64,000 bases of DNA, from positions 704,225-768,224 of the forward strand of contig JACBWW010000023.1 in the NCBI GenBank assembly GCA_020086605.1, in the 5' to 3' direction. How positions within the stretch are numbered: position 1 is the first letter of the stretch; every line of letters starts with the position of its first letter. Below, piece by piece: positions 1-15,059 of the stretch. Source of the DNA: Lanius collurio. Lineage: Eukaryota > Chordata > Aves > Passeriformes > Laniidae. The translations under genes were made by a program, and so were the position numbers. The notes under the pieces are model-generated. The model had not been told where the DNA came from. It did no database searches and saw only the letters and a program-made list of their open reading frames with translations.

Positions 1-3000
1 CACATGTTTCTTGGCTTGCTGTAGTACAAATAACAGTGCAGTTATATCCTCTGCAACCCACACTGAGAGAGCATATGCTCCAAATGGTATCCTTCAGCAC
101 TTTCCTATCAAGAACAATACTTCAGGACAGCCTAACCACTATCACGTTTTCTTCAGAAGGATTTGTGTGTGTACTTAAAAATAGCAGCAGGGAGTGGAGA
201 CACTTCAGAAGGATGTACTGAAACCCTGTTAAGCCAAGCCTCTGCTGAAGCACTTTCCACAGCTGGGACCAGGGAACATGCCAAATAACCAACCTTTGTC
301 TTCCAAAAGTAAGAGTCCCTGCTCCAAAGGTGAATAGGAGACACCTGTTCACTCATGAAGGTATGGCAAAAAAAAAACCAAACAAAAACACAAGTCTCCA
401 CCAAAGCTTATACTATTTTAACCTAATTTTCAAAAGAATATCTAAAGATTTTGAGTGCTGTGATATGTTTTTCTCTCTGTAACAGGCCTGACTATTTCTG
501 TCTTACCAAAGCAGGATCTCTCTTTACTCCCTGATTTTTGATACACAGGTTAAACAGAAAAAATTACCTTTTTATTAAAAATCAGTTTCTCAGTGCATCC
601 TTCCCAAGGAAATAATAGTGGATGGCTCCCATTTCTACAGCTAGCAAACTATGTGGTTTCTTTTATGAGCTAAATGAAAGGAACATACAAAATAATCATT
701 ATGGATTTGTATGAAATTACTGGGTATGGAATGCAGTAAATCCCCAAACAAGCTTTAACCATAGCTTGTAAGATATAATCATCAGGTAAAACTGCAGACT
801 CTCCTTTTGTAAGATGCAGCAGAAACCTAATATTTTATCGGAAACCTTGATTTATGTTTAATAGCTCTGCTACCTACTAAAAAAGATCTTGTATTAGCAA
901 ATGGGTACAGATCCAGTCCATTAGCTTAGGACAACTGAAAAACTCAAGGGTTTTGTGAACTAATGCAATAAAATATCATTAAATACTGTAGCATGACAAG
1001 ACAGACAGAAGGTTTGAGTTGAAAGTCAGGAGAAGTGTTTGAAATGAAGTAAAGTGTACAATAGATATGTTTAGGTACATCTGGCTTACATTTGCAGTAG
1101 GTCGTCAGAGGACCTTAGTGTCTGTGATGTAAATGAATAACAGAGCCCTCAACAATTTAACTGTCATCAGTATAAATGCTTTAACTGGCACAGTAAAGCA
1201 AAGCTCTGGGCCTCTTTCTAAATCTCCATAAGATGCTGGTCTGAATTATAAACTGGGGCTGCATTACCTGAAGATGAAAGCAGCCAGGTCAATTCACTTA
1301 AAACCAGAGAATTACCACTGCAAAGCTGTGATGAGCAGCTAAGGAGCACGTGTGTGTGTGTATGTGTGGTTGTGTTTTTAATGTACAGTTTCATAGGGAC
1401 AAGAGGAACGTCTGACTGTGCAGTGATTCCAAATCCAGACCCAAAGATTTGGTAAGAAGGGAGGTAGCCATTTGATTTCCAGCTACTTGAAACTCCTAGA
1501 CTGTAAGGCTAAATATAAGTCACCAGATATTAGAGCTCTATTAAGAAAAGGAAAACTGCAAGGAAAGAGTTGCTTCTGTATCAGCTGCTCCAAGCCCACT
1601 GTTTGCAAACATTTCCCTTAGCAGGCAGCACCATCCTGTTGAAGAAGTCTGACAAAACAAGCTCTGTCACTGACTTAAAGGGCTTTACTCAAATCCTCTC
1701 TCCTTCCTTAGGCACACTCCCTCCACCTTCTTTCAGCCTTCGGATCACCAGTTTTGGGAAGCAGGAATTACCTCCCCACGTGCCATAGCATACCTGACAC
1801 CACTACCACAGATCCCAAGTCACAATGCACCATAGAACCCACAGCAGCCATCTGTAACGCCCCTCCACTCCTCTCACCACCTTTGACACACATTTCAAAG
1901 CCACTCTTCCCACACAAATGGCCAATATCAAAAAGGAAGACAAAATTGAGTGTAAGATTCCCAAGGCACACAAAACCCAAGCAGGCTTTACTTCTTTGAA
2001 ATTTTGTGAGTTAGATATACTGAACAGTTTATTTGACAAGTAAAAGCAACTACACTTAGATGTGAAGGCAGATTGATCACATTTACTGCAATGTGGCCAA
2101 ATAAGCATATTGTCACCATAATCTTCTGGGCTCAAGATGAAATTGTTACCCTCCCCTCCAACAAACACATAGAATGTTCACTTTTATAATAAATTCCAAA
2201 CAAATTAATGGATTCCAACATGCATCATCAAATTTATATTTCCTCCTCCACAGAGTCCTACCCCTGTAAGTAATCCTTAAAATTCGTCATGAAGCTTTCA
2301 AAACAATTTATGCAAACAAACATCAAGCAGAGCTATTTGTATTGGCAGCACATTTCACTTAACAACCTACAACAAGGAACAGATGGTCTGAGCTCTGGAA
2401 ACAGCTACAAAGAAAACAGTAGGAGCAAGTCCATCAGAAGCACTTTTTTCCCCCAATTTTGTGAAGATTACAGACTTGTTCTTGTTTATTTCTTTGATTA
2501 GACTGTTATTTTATGTACTCATGAATCCTTCCCTTGCATTTCATGGAACAAATCCACCAGAAGCACATTCCCCAACTGTGTATAGTAACAGAAGCACTGC
2601 TTTAAGAGCTGAACTATCTGTTCCACACTGATTTGGGGCTCTCTAAAGTGCCAGGGAAGAAAGCAAAACAATGTGCAGATGTTGTACAAGGGATTGACAA
2701 ATTTAAGGCAAACCCTCTCAGCAATTCAGAGTTCCCTATCCTTTTGCCCATGCCTTAGTGTCCAACATTAAAACAAAAAAAGAAGGTAATTCACACAGTC
2801 ACATCAATTACAGATCACTCAGTGCTATTACTAGTCTTGTAAGATGTGACAGTCTCCCCCTCCCCCTTTTCCAAGCAGACCACAACCTCATGAAGATGAA
2901 TGACAGGAGGCCCAGCCTGAGCAGGGTGCTATGGCACAAGCACAGAAGGAGCAGGAGGACAACACCTAAAGCACAACAAGGAGGGGCTGCATAGCTGGTC

Positions 3001-6000
3001 AGAAGCTTTGTTTATGCCCATGCCAGGATCAGAATACTCCTCAAGAAACAAGGCCACAACTGCTTGGTACATTGCAGGAAGCAATCTAACAAGTAAATAT
3101 CAGTAATAGTTACTCTGAAGAAAGTCAGCAAGGAATAAAACAGAAATGAAGCAAAAATCACCCCTATGACATCCTTTAATGGAAATATGTTTTCCCTGTA
3201 TCAAAACAAGTTAGAAAAAGTTCTTACAGGAAACAAATACAATATTCAAACATACCTTTTACAAAAGAAAAAAGTCTATCCCTGATCACAGTAATCATAA
3301 TTTATTACCACTACCATCAAAGTTGCTGTCAGGTTTACCAGTATCTGTGCTTTTTTTTCCACAAGGATTCATACAAATTCATTTGCAAATACTCTCACCT
3401 AGACCTCAATTTAATTGGAACAACATTAGGGACAGCCAACACGCTTGAACAGCTATCAGCCCACCAGCCAAAAACACCCTCCTGGAGGCACATTAGTACC
3501 CTAGAGCTACACAGGGATGAATATGGACCATGATGTTGAAAAGAAAAATAAAGAAGGAATTAAGGACTTCTGACCAGCAAGACAATCACAACATCTTGAA
3601 GTAACAAAAAATCTTTCTGAAGGGTATTAACCAGGGTGGAGACAGAGGTCTGTTTGGAAAGGTTTGGCTTTGAGAAGTGAAACCATGCTAAATTTCAGTG
3701 GAGCAAAATCAAGGACAAAGCAGACCAAGCTGACAGCTTAATGGGACCTTTGCGCATGACAGCTGAATAAACTTTGTTCCACACAACACTATAATTTCAT
3801 GTTTCATACTCTTGTTGTGAAGCAATTTCATATCAAGATGACTACAAAGCTGTTTTCACTGGCCCCCTTGGCCATCTGTGATGGCCAGTCCTTACATACC
3901 AGACATGTCTTCTGCTGGACCACTGCACAGGCAACAACTAGAACAATCCTGAGGAACAAAGCCAAAAATATAAGCACCACTTTCTTCTTTACATAGCATC
4001 ATAGATTCAAGCTTTTCTTTTTTGAAGTGAAATACAGCTACTTGCTGAGGCAAAAGCCCAGGCAGACAACATATACCCTTTCAGAGCAGCTTTTCCCATT
4101 ACTCATCTGGCAGCAGGAAGAAGAAAGCAAGCTCAAGCAGATGATAAAGTTAAACTAACAGTGCTCTTGAGCAAAATGTATGTCAGGGAAAACAGCTGGA
4201 GAAGAGTATCTGGACAAGCTTTGCTATACAGATGTTGCTCCTAAGTTCTACTTGTAAAGAAAAAAGTAAAGAAAATGCACAAGCTGAGTTTTTGGGACTT
4301 GAACTGTCTGACTGCAGTTTAAACCAATTTGAGAGTAGGTACAACTCTGAGTTCACCATCTGACCCTGCAACATGATACCCAAAGTGAGCAAACAGTTTG
4401 AAGTTCACTTCAGATTTCTTCATTGGGAGGATTACGATGAAGCATTTCCTGAGATGTCATGCTTTAAACAGCTAATGGCATGTGACAACCAAGTGCTTTT
4501 ACATTTTACATCTAAAGTTGCAAACACTTGGCCTCTCCCACAAGCAGAGAAATATGTAGCAGCACCAAGAGCTTGAAATCTGGGGCCTCACCAGAGTCTC
4601 CTTTTACTTCAGCGGGCACTGGATGCAACCAGGAGTTTGCTCATTGCAAGTGGAAAAATCTTTACAAACGTCTGTCACAGAGGCCACAGGGGCTGCAGTG
4701 GGACCATGGCACTGGAGGAGGCAGAGAGCCACTGACTGCCCACAGCACAGTTACACATCAAGGGGCTGGGCCACCCCAGCCTCCCAAAACAGCTGATTTA
4801 TGCCTTCACCCACTTACTTTTTTCATAAGATGCACATGGAATGATACAAAAAGCACCCCCAAAATCACAAGACAAAACAGAATTTCAAAGGCACAAGTGC
4901 AGGTAGATGCTCAGACCCTCTGGTGACCTCCCCAAGGTGTGTCTTAAGGATTATGGAGTCGATCAAATAAAATGGCACCATCAGGAGAAAAACTTCCATT
5001 TCACACAGGTTTCCCCAGCAACTCCATATGCTGAAGGTCAGCAGTGCCACTGTGTTTTATGGAGCACAGGCCTTTACAGATCAGAGCTCTTTCCAGGGAA
5101 GGCTGCAAGTCCTGGAAGCATTGAAAAGGATATGTATGTACTATGGATATACCCAAGAATAAAAAACTTCATTGACAACCATTAACTAAATCTCTATTTT
5201 AGTTTGCAAACCTGCTTGTTTGCACTGACATATACTATGAAGTCAGCAATATAATTTCTGAACTACTCTAGCCCCAAGAATCATGCCTAATTACCCCATG
5301 ATACTAAGCAAGAGGCATCTGAACACAGGCAAAGCACCAGGACCCAACTGCTGACTAACCCATGCCCTGACACTGCTTCTGAATTTTGCTAAAAACAACA
5401 GAGACAAACTATTCTCATGAAAAGTTTAAAAACTGGGACACTTGCTATTAAGCTTCAAGTTTCTTCTACTGTAGAAATGCTGCTTTAGCTGAATTTGGAG
5501 GAATTACAGGAGCTGATTAGGTTAACCACTGACTGTGTTTCCTGGAGGGCATCTGAGAACATGCCCTGACCCAAATTATTTAATCTTGATCCATATTTGA
5601 ACCATTTAATTTTAAACTCCACATATCTCCAAGAAACAAGAAAGGTAACAGAAACTTCAGAGCAGCTTTTAACCCTGAGAGGTAGCAAGGCTCAGGCCAC
5701 AAACACAATTGCTCCCAGCCACCCAGGGCAGCAAGAAAAAGCCTTGCTGGTCCTGCTCCAAGTGGACAACTTTGCAAGAGGAGGTAGTGGAGGGAGGGGA
5801 TGGGTCAGATGGCAGCTGGGAGCAAGCTGGCTGTGCTGCAGATATTTTGTTGTCAGCCAAGCCTTGAGCTTCAGGGCCCAAGGGAAATTTCTGACCAAAG
5901 AGAGAAGAAAGGTGAAGGAGCTGAGGCAGGCTCAGGAACTGCTCCCTAGGCATGTGAACTCACAACCTGGCTCCTTTCTGCCAGGAGAGGGACCAGACTA

Positions 6001-9000
6001 TGGGTCCTTGCCCTGTCCCATATTATTTATACCTGGTCAAATATAAAAATTGACTCTCCAGATTCAACCATAAGCTCCAGCCTGGCCCCAAGATATTTCC
6101 TAATCAAAGCATCACTGAAAGAACTCCAATTACTTTGGTTTGGGATGTTATTTGTCAGACTGAAGGCAGGCAGCCACACTGTGTCAATAATAATGACCTT
6201 ATTAGCCTAGAAAGGATAAAATATTGATCGACTTGCTCACACCTTTCAACTGCTTGCTCAGTAACAGCATCGGATGGAAATGCTTCAACCTTTGCATGAA
6301 GGGACTCTTAAATAGCACAGGAAGTGTGCAAGAGTATTCCTAAACCACACAATGCAGTAGCATGCAAAACCACCCAGTGCATCTCCTGAGGCATGCAGAG
6401 AGATCACAGAAGCTGCATAGCTGTGCTGGCAGACACCTCACACACCCAATCAGCCCAGGGGAGAAGCAACATTAATTAATTCAGGCCAAACAGCCCTGGA
6501 CCTTAGCTTTAATCACAGAGATGCATTCACAGAGGTTTCAGATGTTTTTCAACTGCTCAACATTGTGCCATGTACCTTAAAACTGAATTGCTTAATTTAT
6601 CTCAGGACTTAGTTCAGCCTCAGAGAGTTTAGCCCAGATATTTTACTACCAATAACGCACAAGAAAAGTCCAGTTAAAGTGTAACAGTGGGGACAATATG
6701 AGCTTACCAGCACTGCACATTAATGGCTGCATGGGATGCTACAGCACATCCCCAGAAAGCTTTGGACACCTCTTCTCCATCCCCAGACAGAGGGGTAACA
6801 TTTCCAACCTCCAGCTGAAGTCAATGAACAGGAGAGGGCTCACCTGGGCACCACCACCCCATCCCAGCCCCCTTTCCTGACAGAATGCCAAAGTATCCCA
6901 AAACTGAGAACCTGTGCCTAGGCCCCTCCACTCCAGTGCCATTACAGGCTGCTTTTAATTATAGCCAGGGCAACACAGCATAAAACCCGAATACACTGAA
7001 CCTATTTGAGTAAGAGACAGTAATTTTCAGTCTTCCCTCCACAGTCTCTAACCTCAGCTGAGCAATTCTGCAAGAGCCACGTCCTGGTGAAGCAGCCAAG
7101 CCCTCTCCCATACCCTCCTGACCTACAGATATGCTTAATATGTTAATTTTTGTTTTGCTTTCAGAACAAAACCTGCCTTTTAAATAAAATTTTAACAGAT
7201 TCTAAACCAGAAACACTGCACTCCCCTGAGGCATTAAAAAATGCAAACTGAAGACTTCCCATGTGTCGGGGTTATTACTTATTTCCTTCTAAAAACAGAA
7301 GAAGTGTTGCAACAGTTGTAATGCTCCAGCTCACTAGGCCAAGAAGATGTTTTCTTTCTGCACACTCATTAACCATAGTGTGGAACTCAATAACTGCTCT
7401 AATTTCCTACCTTAAATGTTTTTCTTCCCCCCAGTTTTCATTTTATGCTTCACATTTACATAGGACTACACTCCACCACTTACCTTGAGAGTCTAGTTGC
7501 TGTCAAACACAATAAAAGGAAAGGAAAGTGTCTGGAATCACAGAAGGTTTAGTGTTGAAAATTTTAATTTAATTTCTAAAAATGAATTTAAGCACTCAAA
7601 GCTTTCTTTGTCAGCCACAGATGAGAAATGGATAGGCTTTGAAGGCAAGCAAATGTTTTTTTAGTCAAATCTCTCAAGTAAATATTTATGTTAGATATAA
7701 TAACAGATATTATTTCACACCACAAATTAAATACCAGCTAGCTTTTACATCTGGTGCAATGCCATGAAACTCTTGGGGGGCACAGTTGCCCACAGTAGGT
7801 GCACTGTAATAACACTGAGCTCCAGGATGGTTCCTGAGCCCCAGCTCTAAACCCAGAGCATCAGTAAAGCTGCTGCCATGGCCTCAGGAGTCCTGGGGTG
7901 AGCCCAACTCAAAGACAGATTTGCACTGTGGCACAGGGAGGAATTACCTAACCACACCACACTGTTGCTGCTTTTGCAAGATGCTCAGGGCCAAAACACT
8001 GTTTTGTCTCTGGTTTGCAAGGACACAGAGCCAGTGAAAGAGAGAAGGAGGCCCAGCATGGGAAAGGGAAGGGACAGGACCCTCCATGCTCTGGGTAGCC
8101 CAGCAGCTTCCCCAGCTCAAATACTGGATTTTGTGTGTCCCTCTGGGGGTGACATGATCTGTGTGCAAGCACTGGCCTGTATTCTTTGAAGCCTTAAAAG
8201 TGGAAAAGACACAGCCATTGAATTTAATTTCTAAGAACATACCAACATTTACACACCCGAAGCACAACAGAGACAGATCCTGCATTGTGCAAAACCATGC
8301 CAAGCCCAGCCTGGACAAGGGACACTGCCAGTGCAGATGCAGCAGCACAAGCTCTGCTCTGGCAGAGATGCCCCCAGTGCAGCCCCACTGCAGGGCCAGG
8401 CAGGCTGGAGCTGCTCTGCAGCACAGGCACAGCACCAGCTCCACCAGCACTGACACCCTGCAGGAGGTGACAGGGCAGGAGATGTCACTGATACCTTTTT
8501 TCCCTGCAACTATCTTATTTGGCTAATTGCACAATCACAAGAAGGCTTCAAAGCATGCCAAAGAGTGGGTTAATGACACTTCATGGGTGAAAAGGCCTTT
8601 CATTTATCTTTTTCCTCTAATAACCACTGAGGAGGAACCATTATCTTACCATCTTGCCCTGCCTTGTTGTGTTCTAATGCACGTATTTAACAAGATTACT
8701 TGGAGTACAGCACAAGGGATGCCTAATAAGGCAAGAACATGAATTTTGAAAGTCCCACTTTATCTGTTATTACTGCAATATTTTTGCCTGTTGCCTTGGC
8801 AGAGCATGAGGGCTGTAAACCAGCAGGGCTGGGCAGGGTGATTCCTTTACTCCACTTGGAGCTGCTTTACTGCATGTAATGACAATACTCTGTTTCTGCC
8901 ATGTTGTAAAGCCTGGTTTGGATAAGGCTTGGTAAGTCATTCCAAAATGGCAGAAAGGAAAGGCAAAGTTTGGCTGCAACAGCCAAAGCAGGAGAGGGAA

Positions 9001-9479
9001 GGGATAAAGGAAACATTCTTGGAAACCACTTGTACCTAGCACAGTGCAAATACTCAGGCTGGGGAATGAAGCTGGGGCACATTTCCTAACTGGTGTGGGG
9101 GTACCCAGGGGACCAGCAAGCCTGGAAACACACCGAAGGTGACAACAATCACTCAGCACATAACAACTCTTTGGCCCAAGCTTGTAGTTGCCCATGAACA
9201 GCCCCATTGAACATAAAGGTAACACCAGTGCTCAAAAATCAGGACAGATTTCAAACACAACTTAGTAACACAGAATTACTGTATCCATCTGTCCTGTCCA
9301 AACTGGAGGGCAAGCAGCAGCCTTGCTGTGGTTTCTGCTGGGACAGACAATGAAATCCATCAGCAGAAACACTGCAGTGTACAGTCGATCAGACAAGCTA
9401 CTTAAGCAAGCAATGCTCACAATCCCCTTTCACTCTTAAGTGCCTTCAGGTTGGGAGAATTTTCCAACAAGATGACGCA
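1..9479. other. Intergenic DNA, no gene seen
   Basis: All open frames are short (at most 170 codons) and none shows a known domain, a codon-use pattern or adjacent splice signals. An AT-rich stretch at about 640-800 (AAAATAATCATTATGG, GATATAATCATC) faintly resembles the candidate regulatory blocks. Otherwise the region is ordinary non-coding sequence, presumably the IRX5-IRX6 interval. Confidence 0.6.
1350..1369 (+). repeat. (GT)n microsatellite
   Basis: A short, interrupted GT dinucleotide run. A CA run of about 12 bases also occurs at 14,350-14,361. Confidence 0.8.
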
Positions 9480-10130
9480 ATTCCAAAAGTACATCAGATC
9501 ACAGATTCCTATGTTGCAAAATAAGGCACGTTTGTACTATTGGCAAATCATAATATTTTCCTCTGTTCATCAGGATAATAAAACAGAATAAAGCTTCTCA
9601 AACACAAAATTAAGCCAGAACTCCAGCAAAAAGGGGATAGGAATAGTGCTGCATCTCACTATCTATCAATGAAGAATACAAGCATACATTTTCAAAAGAA
9701 AGACACATCCATAGTATGCTAAATACAGTAAGTATTAATTAAATCATTATTAACAATCAAAATCTAATTTCTGTCAATTTCTGATATCTTAACTAAAGGC
9801 ATATTTGCAATACTATTATAACGAGTTACAGTTCAAGCAATAGAGCTGCTTGCAATAATTCAGAAACATGTACACTTTCATATGAATATATCATGCCTAA
9901 CTAATGAGATTGCTCATTTCATAACTTCAGTTCCATTTTTATTATTTCATAAAACTGGAAGTCCTTATCCATTTTATGAAAAACACCTTTGTGAAATTCA
10001 TTAAATAAGCATAAAAAATTCATTAAACAAGTGAATTGCATTCATGGCTGCTTTGATGCAAATGCCCTTTAAGCAATGTAAAACTCTGTATTGATTTAAC
10101 CTTTCATGTTCTGATATTTCCATGTGGAGA
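9480..10130. promoter_or_regulatory. AT-rich candidate enhancer / conserved element
   Basis: About 650 bp is dense in TAAT cores and other developmental motifs. At 10,051-10,063 a TCF/LEF-like CTTTGATG overlaps a perfect octamer ATGCAAAT (POU). Two 16-bp units, AAATTCATTAAATAAG (9,994-10,009) and AAATTCATTAAACAAG (10,016-10,031), repeat with a period of 22 at 15/16 identity. AATGAG and CTCATT pair across four bases at 9,903-9,918. No ORF is supported. Confidence 0.4.
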
Positions 10131-10151
10131 TATATATAAATATATATATAA
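10130..10151. repeat. TA-rich microsatellite
   Basis: An interrupted (TA)n tract, ATATATATAAATATATATATAA-like, lies at the right edge of the 9.5-10.1 kb AT-rich block. Confidence 0.8.
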
Positions 10152-13100
10152 AAATCTTTATTCAAGGAATGAAATTAAGTGCTGATCCCTTGATCTCCAG
10201 CCAGGGTGAGGTAGATTGGTCAATTTAAATAGTCATTGCTGATCAGCAAACAGCTGAGCTTGTATTAAAACAGAGCACTAGTATTTCTGTATGTCTTTGC
10301 TGGCAAATAAATACACATATAATATATTGGGCCAAATCAATATGATGCCCAAAGTTTCTTCTGCAGCAGAAAGTCAACCCAATATTGGCCAATTCTTGTG
10401 GGACTAGTTATAACAAGCTCCTGCTGGTGAGGTGAAAGGTAGAGGAGCTGGGTACTGGGTGAGCTGCTCGTTCTTGCCACTGGAAGCTGCTGCAAACAGT
10501 GCAGCCAACAAGCCAAGGTCTGCCTGAACCCAACTTGCCCACCTGGGGCAGGTGATACACAGGGAACTGAAGGAGTAACTCCATTTTCTTGGGGCCACTG
10601 CATCCCTTTGGTGGTTTCAACAGTCGCTTGTCTCCCTAACTTTCAATTCCACTAAAACCACATTCCTTTCCCGGTACTTATGGCAGTGTGAAAAGTGAAA
10701 GAAATCACTAATCCCTTATCCAAGAGGTACTCGCTTCTCAGTGTTTCCAATGCATGGTATGACAGAGAGGATAACATGAGAAAGATGCAGCTGCAACAAA
10801 CACATCTGCTACTGAAGACGTGCATCTGATTAGACTTGAAATTGTCACAAAATAATGGACTTTTACTCCTCCAGTCATCCTAAAACTGTTGTTGAGAAGC
10901 AATAGTTTCCCCAAATGGCTTATGTTAGTCTAACTGCAGCAACCTATGAGACATCCAGCGCATTCCAAAATAACCACACCCAGAGCTGGGGGTCGTGCTG
11001 GATGTCAGCAGTGAGGCACCAACATCTCCCCCTGCCACAAACCCATTCTGGCAAGTACTGAGTCGGAAGGCACCACGCAAACCTGTGCCCTGAGGCTCTC
11101 GGCAGTCCCAGGAGGTCACTGACTGCAGCACCATTCCAAAGACCCTCCCTGCTGAGCCGGGCCTGAGGTGTGACAGTGAGAGATGAGCAGGCTCACTCAC
11201 TGCTGGGCTGTTCCTTTCTGCTGTGCTTCACATCCACGAGTTTCAACAAAGAATTTAATCAATCAGTGCTTATATGAAGGGAAGGGTAACATACCACCCT
11301 TACACTTCCCAAGGTCCATGTTTCAATGATGCCACTCCTGAACCACCTTCTTCAGCCCTTGCATGCCTTATTTTCCTTCCCAGGTGCCTCTCCTGCACAC
11401 TTCCTTTTCCCTCAGCTCATTTTTCTCCAGCAAACTGAGCCAGAAACAACCTTATTTCCATTTCTAACCATCTAAATTACAAACAATAATTTTTACGCAC
11501 CAAAACAGGTCTTTAATTCTCATATTTCCCTCCCAAGTACACCCAGACATCCTTATTCTCAGTAAGCTGAGCCAAACAAAACAAATCATGTCTCTCAGCC
11601 AAGCTTTCCAGGAGTTAAAAATAAGCCCCAGAGCATTAAAATAAACTTCAACAAGAAAAAAAAAAAATCAGAAAATATTTTTAAACTATCATAATTTTTA
11701 AAACCCTCCCCAACTCTTAACCAAGGTCTCAGAAGATGCTGTTTCAAAAAGAAAAAAAAGTTATGACTTTTTTTCCCCAAAGAAAAAAGAAATCTCATTG
11801 AAAATGAGCTTTATAATAAAGGACTTTCAGCCTTAAATCACAGAATTGCATAAGCCAGCACAGCACAAAGCTGCTCTCACGTCTATCATCACAACAGTGA
11901 ACAAAAAAGAGAGATGAAAACATCCTCACTTTCCACTTTTGTACCTCCCGACCCCCAGACAGTCACTGCTCCTCAGCTGGCTTCCTCTGCCCCAAAGGGC
12001 ATCTGCCACAGAACAAGCCCAAAATTGTACTTGAAGCCATTTAACTTAATCATTATTAGGTTTTAGTTCAGACCTCCCTTGACACCATTGGCCAACAATA
12101 AGGCTCCCAGGTACCCTGCAGATTTTGAAGCATCGACAAGTCTTACAAGGGCACATTTCCACCTGCAGCAAGATTTAAAACTGGCCTTGTAATAATTGAA
12201 AGAGGGAAAAAAAACCCAAAAACCAGGGAATAAAAACCTCGGGAGATTTATTCACAATTACTAATTTAACAGACAAATTATGTTTTATTGATAGTTCCAA
12301 TAGTAAATTTGCCTTCCATTCATACTGCTGCTGATGCCTAACATAAGATGTGCAAGAAGAGAATCTTGTGCCTAAGGCTTTTTTAGGATAATACAAAACA
12401 ATTCAAGCAAGAGCTCGCCAGTAAAGCCCCACTCTGCAAGGGCTGCCGCTTGCCTGTCTGGCTTAAAAAAGGAGCACAGCATTTCTTCACACGTGCTGTC
12501 CTCAGCCTCCCCACTCAGGCAGGCACAAACTCTCACAAGTGTCAGTCCTGCAGGTTTAGTCAGAAACTAGATTTTAATTTAAGAAAATAACTGGTCTGAC
12601 AGTGCCCTGACTTCTAAAATTTGACTGTCTGCATGCTATTGGAAGTAGGGGTATAGACAACAGAGCCTATAGCACAAACAACCCACTCATCTGGAGCAAG
12701 ATGACTTGGCTGGGATGTAAAATTACTTCTGTGTATTTTGGGAAAAAAATATTATCCTTAAATTTTGCAGGTGAATGAGCAGATCTGGAGTGCCTCAAGG
12801 TCAGTGTGACAATTCCAGCTGAAAGTCTGCCCAGGAGCTCCCAAGACCTCTGCCTTGTGCAATCGCTTTGCTGAAACATCACACCTTGGTCAAAGAGATG
12901 CTGCCAGCAATGCCAGCAACCCTCCCTCCTCACACACAACTGCAACCCAAGTGCACAGTCCCAGCTCAGCTGTCCTTCGAGAAGTTATTGCAGCTGCAAA
13001 TAACCAAGGTGCTGTTAATCTGCAAGCAGGGCTTTCTGCAGCCTCTCCCTTGCATTTAAATCAGTTTCACTTCAGAAAAAAAAAAAAACCCAAAAAAACC

Positions 13101-15059
13101 CCAAAACCCTGTTTGTTTTAGCTAGGCTAACTAATCAGTGATGTGTTTGGCTGGAAACCTGTTATGTTTTGCTACTTTATCATGTTGCTATTTCCATGTT
13201 CAAAAGCTAGTTAAATTATTTACGCTACACTTCATATATTGTGTACAACACTTGCCTTGACATGAACAGCAGCAACTGCAAAGCCAGTTTCCTTGAGCTG
13301 GTGCTTCAGAATAACAGTGCTCTGCTTTGCAGGAAATGACCCATTCAGAGCCTCAGCTCTCATCCCTCCCTCCTACCCCAATCAAAAAAAAGAAAAAAAA
13401 AAATATCAAGAGCCACATAGACATGAATTGGCTTCAAAGTTTCAAATAGCACTGTTAATTTAATTCTGGAGAATATTACAGAACACAGAGTATGAAAGGA
13501 ATAAGATGAACATTAGCTCAGTGTAAGAGCCTACCTACATCTAAAATTCACTGTGAATGATAAATTCCTTTCAGCCAATAACACCCAACATTATTTTAAA
13601 ATGTATATTATAGAACATGTACTTCAAGAGGCTCTGTGAATATTTTATTATACCATCCCAATCATTTAGACTGTGTGATATACATCTCATTGTAGTTGCA
13701 CTCCCTTTTAAGGTACAGTTTGATTTCCTCCCTGTCTTTTTATTTATTTAAATCACAACTGAGTTGAATTACCATTTTTTTTTTGCTTATCAGCAATTAA
13801 ATTGAGCAGAGTTAAGACACTCTGAAAATTCAGGAAGTACTTCTGTGGTCAGAAAAACAAACTTCCTCAAGTATCTCTGAGGCCTGAAATCACACTCTAG
13901 TGACCAAGGGAGCACATCCTTCCCCAGTCCTGCTGTTCTGAAATATCATCCAGCAGCACTTAAGGAAAACACACAAATTCATTAAATGTGAGGGAGCAGT
14001 GTTGCAGCAGGATGGCATTCCTACAGCTCTGCTGCTGCAGAAGCTAACACCTATTTTTCTGAGATCCACTATGGACACTCTGGCACAGAGCAGGCCATTA
14101 CTGAGGTTTTCACCTGCCAAAAAAAACCCCAGAAGCCACCTCTGCATAATGAAGTGTGGATTTTCAGTGCCACCCCCCTTTCCACTGCATTCCCCTGGCT
14201 CTGGCATTCCCCCACTAACACAGGGGCTGCATGCAGTGACACGGGCAGGAAACACCACACACACTCCAAGATAATTCCAAGCAATGGCCACCTCCAGCAG
14301 ATCCAATGGTGCCTTCCTGGGATGCCAGCAGAAAATACCATGGTGCTGTACACACACACACTGCAACACAGCCTGTGCCTAAGGAGTTCACAGCTTCACT
14401 TCCCTTCTCTGTATTTTGGTATATTGAGAACAATAACTTGTACATAAAGCAGACAGTGGTCACAGGCTGAGGAAGGAGATTATAAACAAAGTCTTTTGGT
14501 ATAATATTACACTTTCCATATTGATCAGTAAGCTCACAAGCTGCTATGTGCATTACTGTATATTACTATTAAAATTCAGTTAAGAGGCATTTTACTAAAT
14601 CAGGTCAGATCTGAGTGATCCCTCCAGCTCAAGCCTTGATATTGCACAGGTCTTGTGAATTGAGTCATAGATATCAAGAAACATTACAAGTCAAATCAAT
14701 ATTTTCTAGCCTTTGCACAGATCATAGTCTGAAACTCTATCAGCATGGTGTTCTGAAAAGAAGGATTTGCAGGAGCTAAAATAATTTACGTTAATAAGGC
14801 ACTGACCCATGCAGTCCTTAATGATCATTTAGCTTTGGCAACACTTCTAACCACTACTGAGCTGCTTGGGAGTTGTAGGATATTTTTCAGCAGAAAACCC
14901 CTACATCAGATTAAGGACATAAGCAGTAACCCAACCACAAGGCTTGGTTTTGTTTCATGTAAATTCATTCCTATTATATAAACTGCTAAATTAAGAAATT
15001 AGGTATTTTAAACAAAGAGGTTAAAACACAGCCACAAAGACACAAACAAACATCATAGA
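10152..15059. other. Intergenic DNA, no gene seen
   Basis: There is no supported exon. A-rich tracts occur at 11,655-11,667 and 13,076-13,110. A moderately AT-rich part at 13,440-13,760 (CTGTTAATTTAATTC, CCCAATCATTTAGAC) could be regulatory, but the evidence is too thin to call. Confidence 0.55.

Noticed and set aside
7525..7560. Possible CR1 3' end (GAATCACAGAAGGTTTAG)
   Set aside because: Only loosely similar to the reverse complement of the avian CR1 3' region. The typical short terminal repeats and body sequence were not seen.
7944..8456. 170-codon minus-strand frame rich in Leu, Cys and Ala
   Set aside because: Low-complexity GC-moderate sequence with equally long frames on the other strand; no recognisable protein family.
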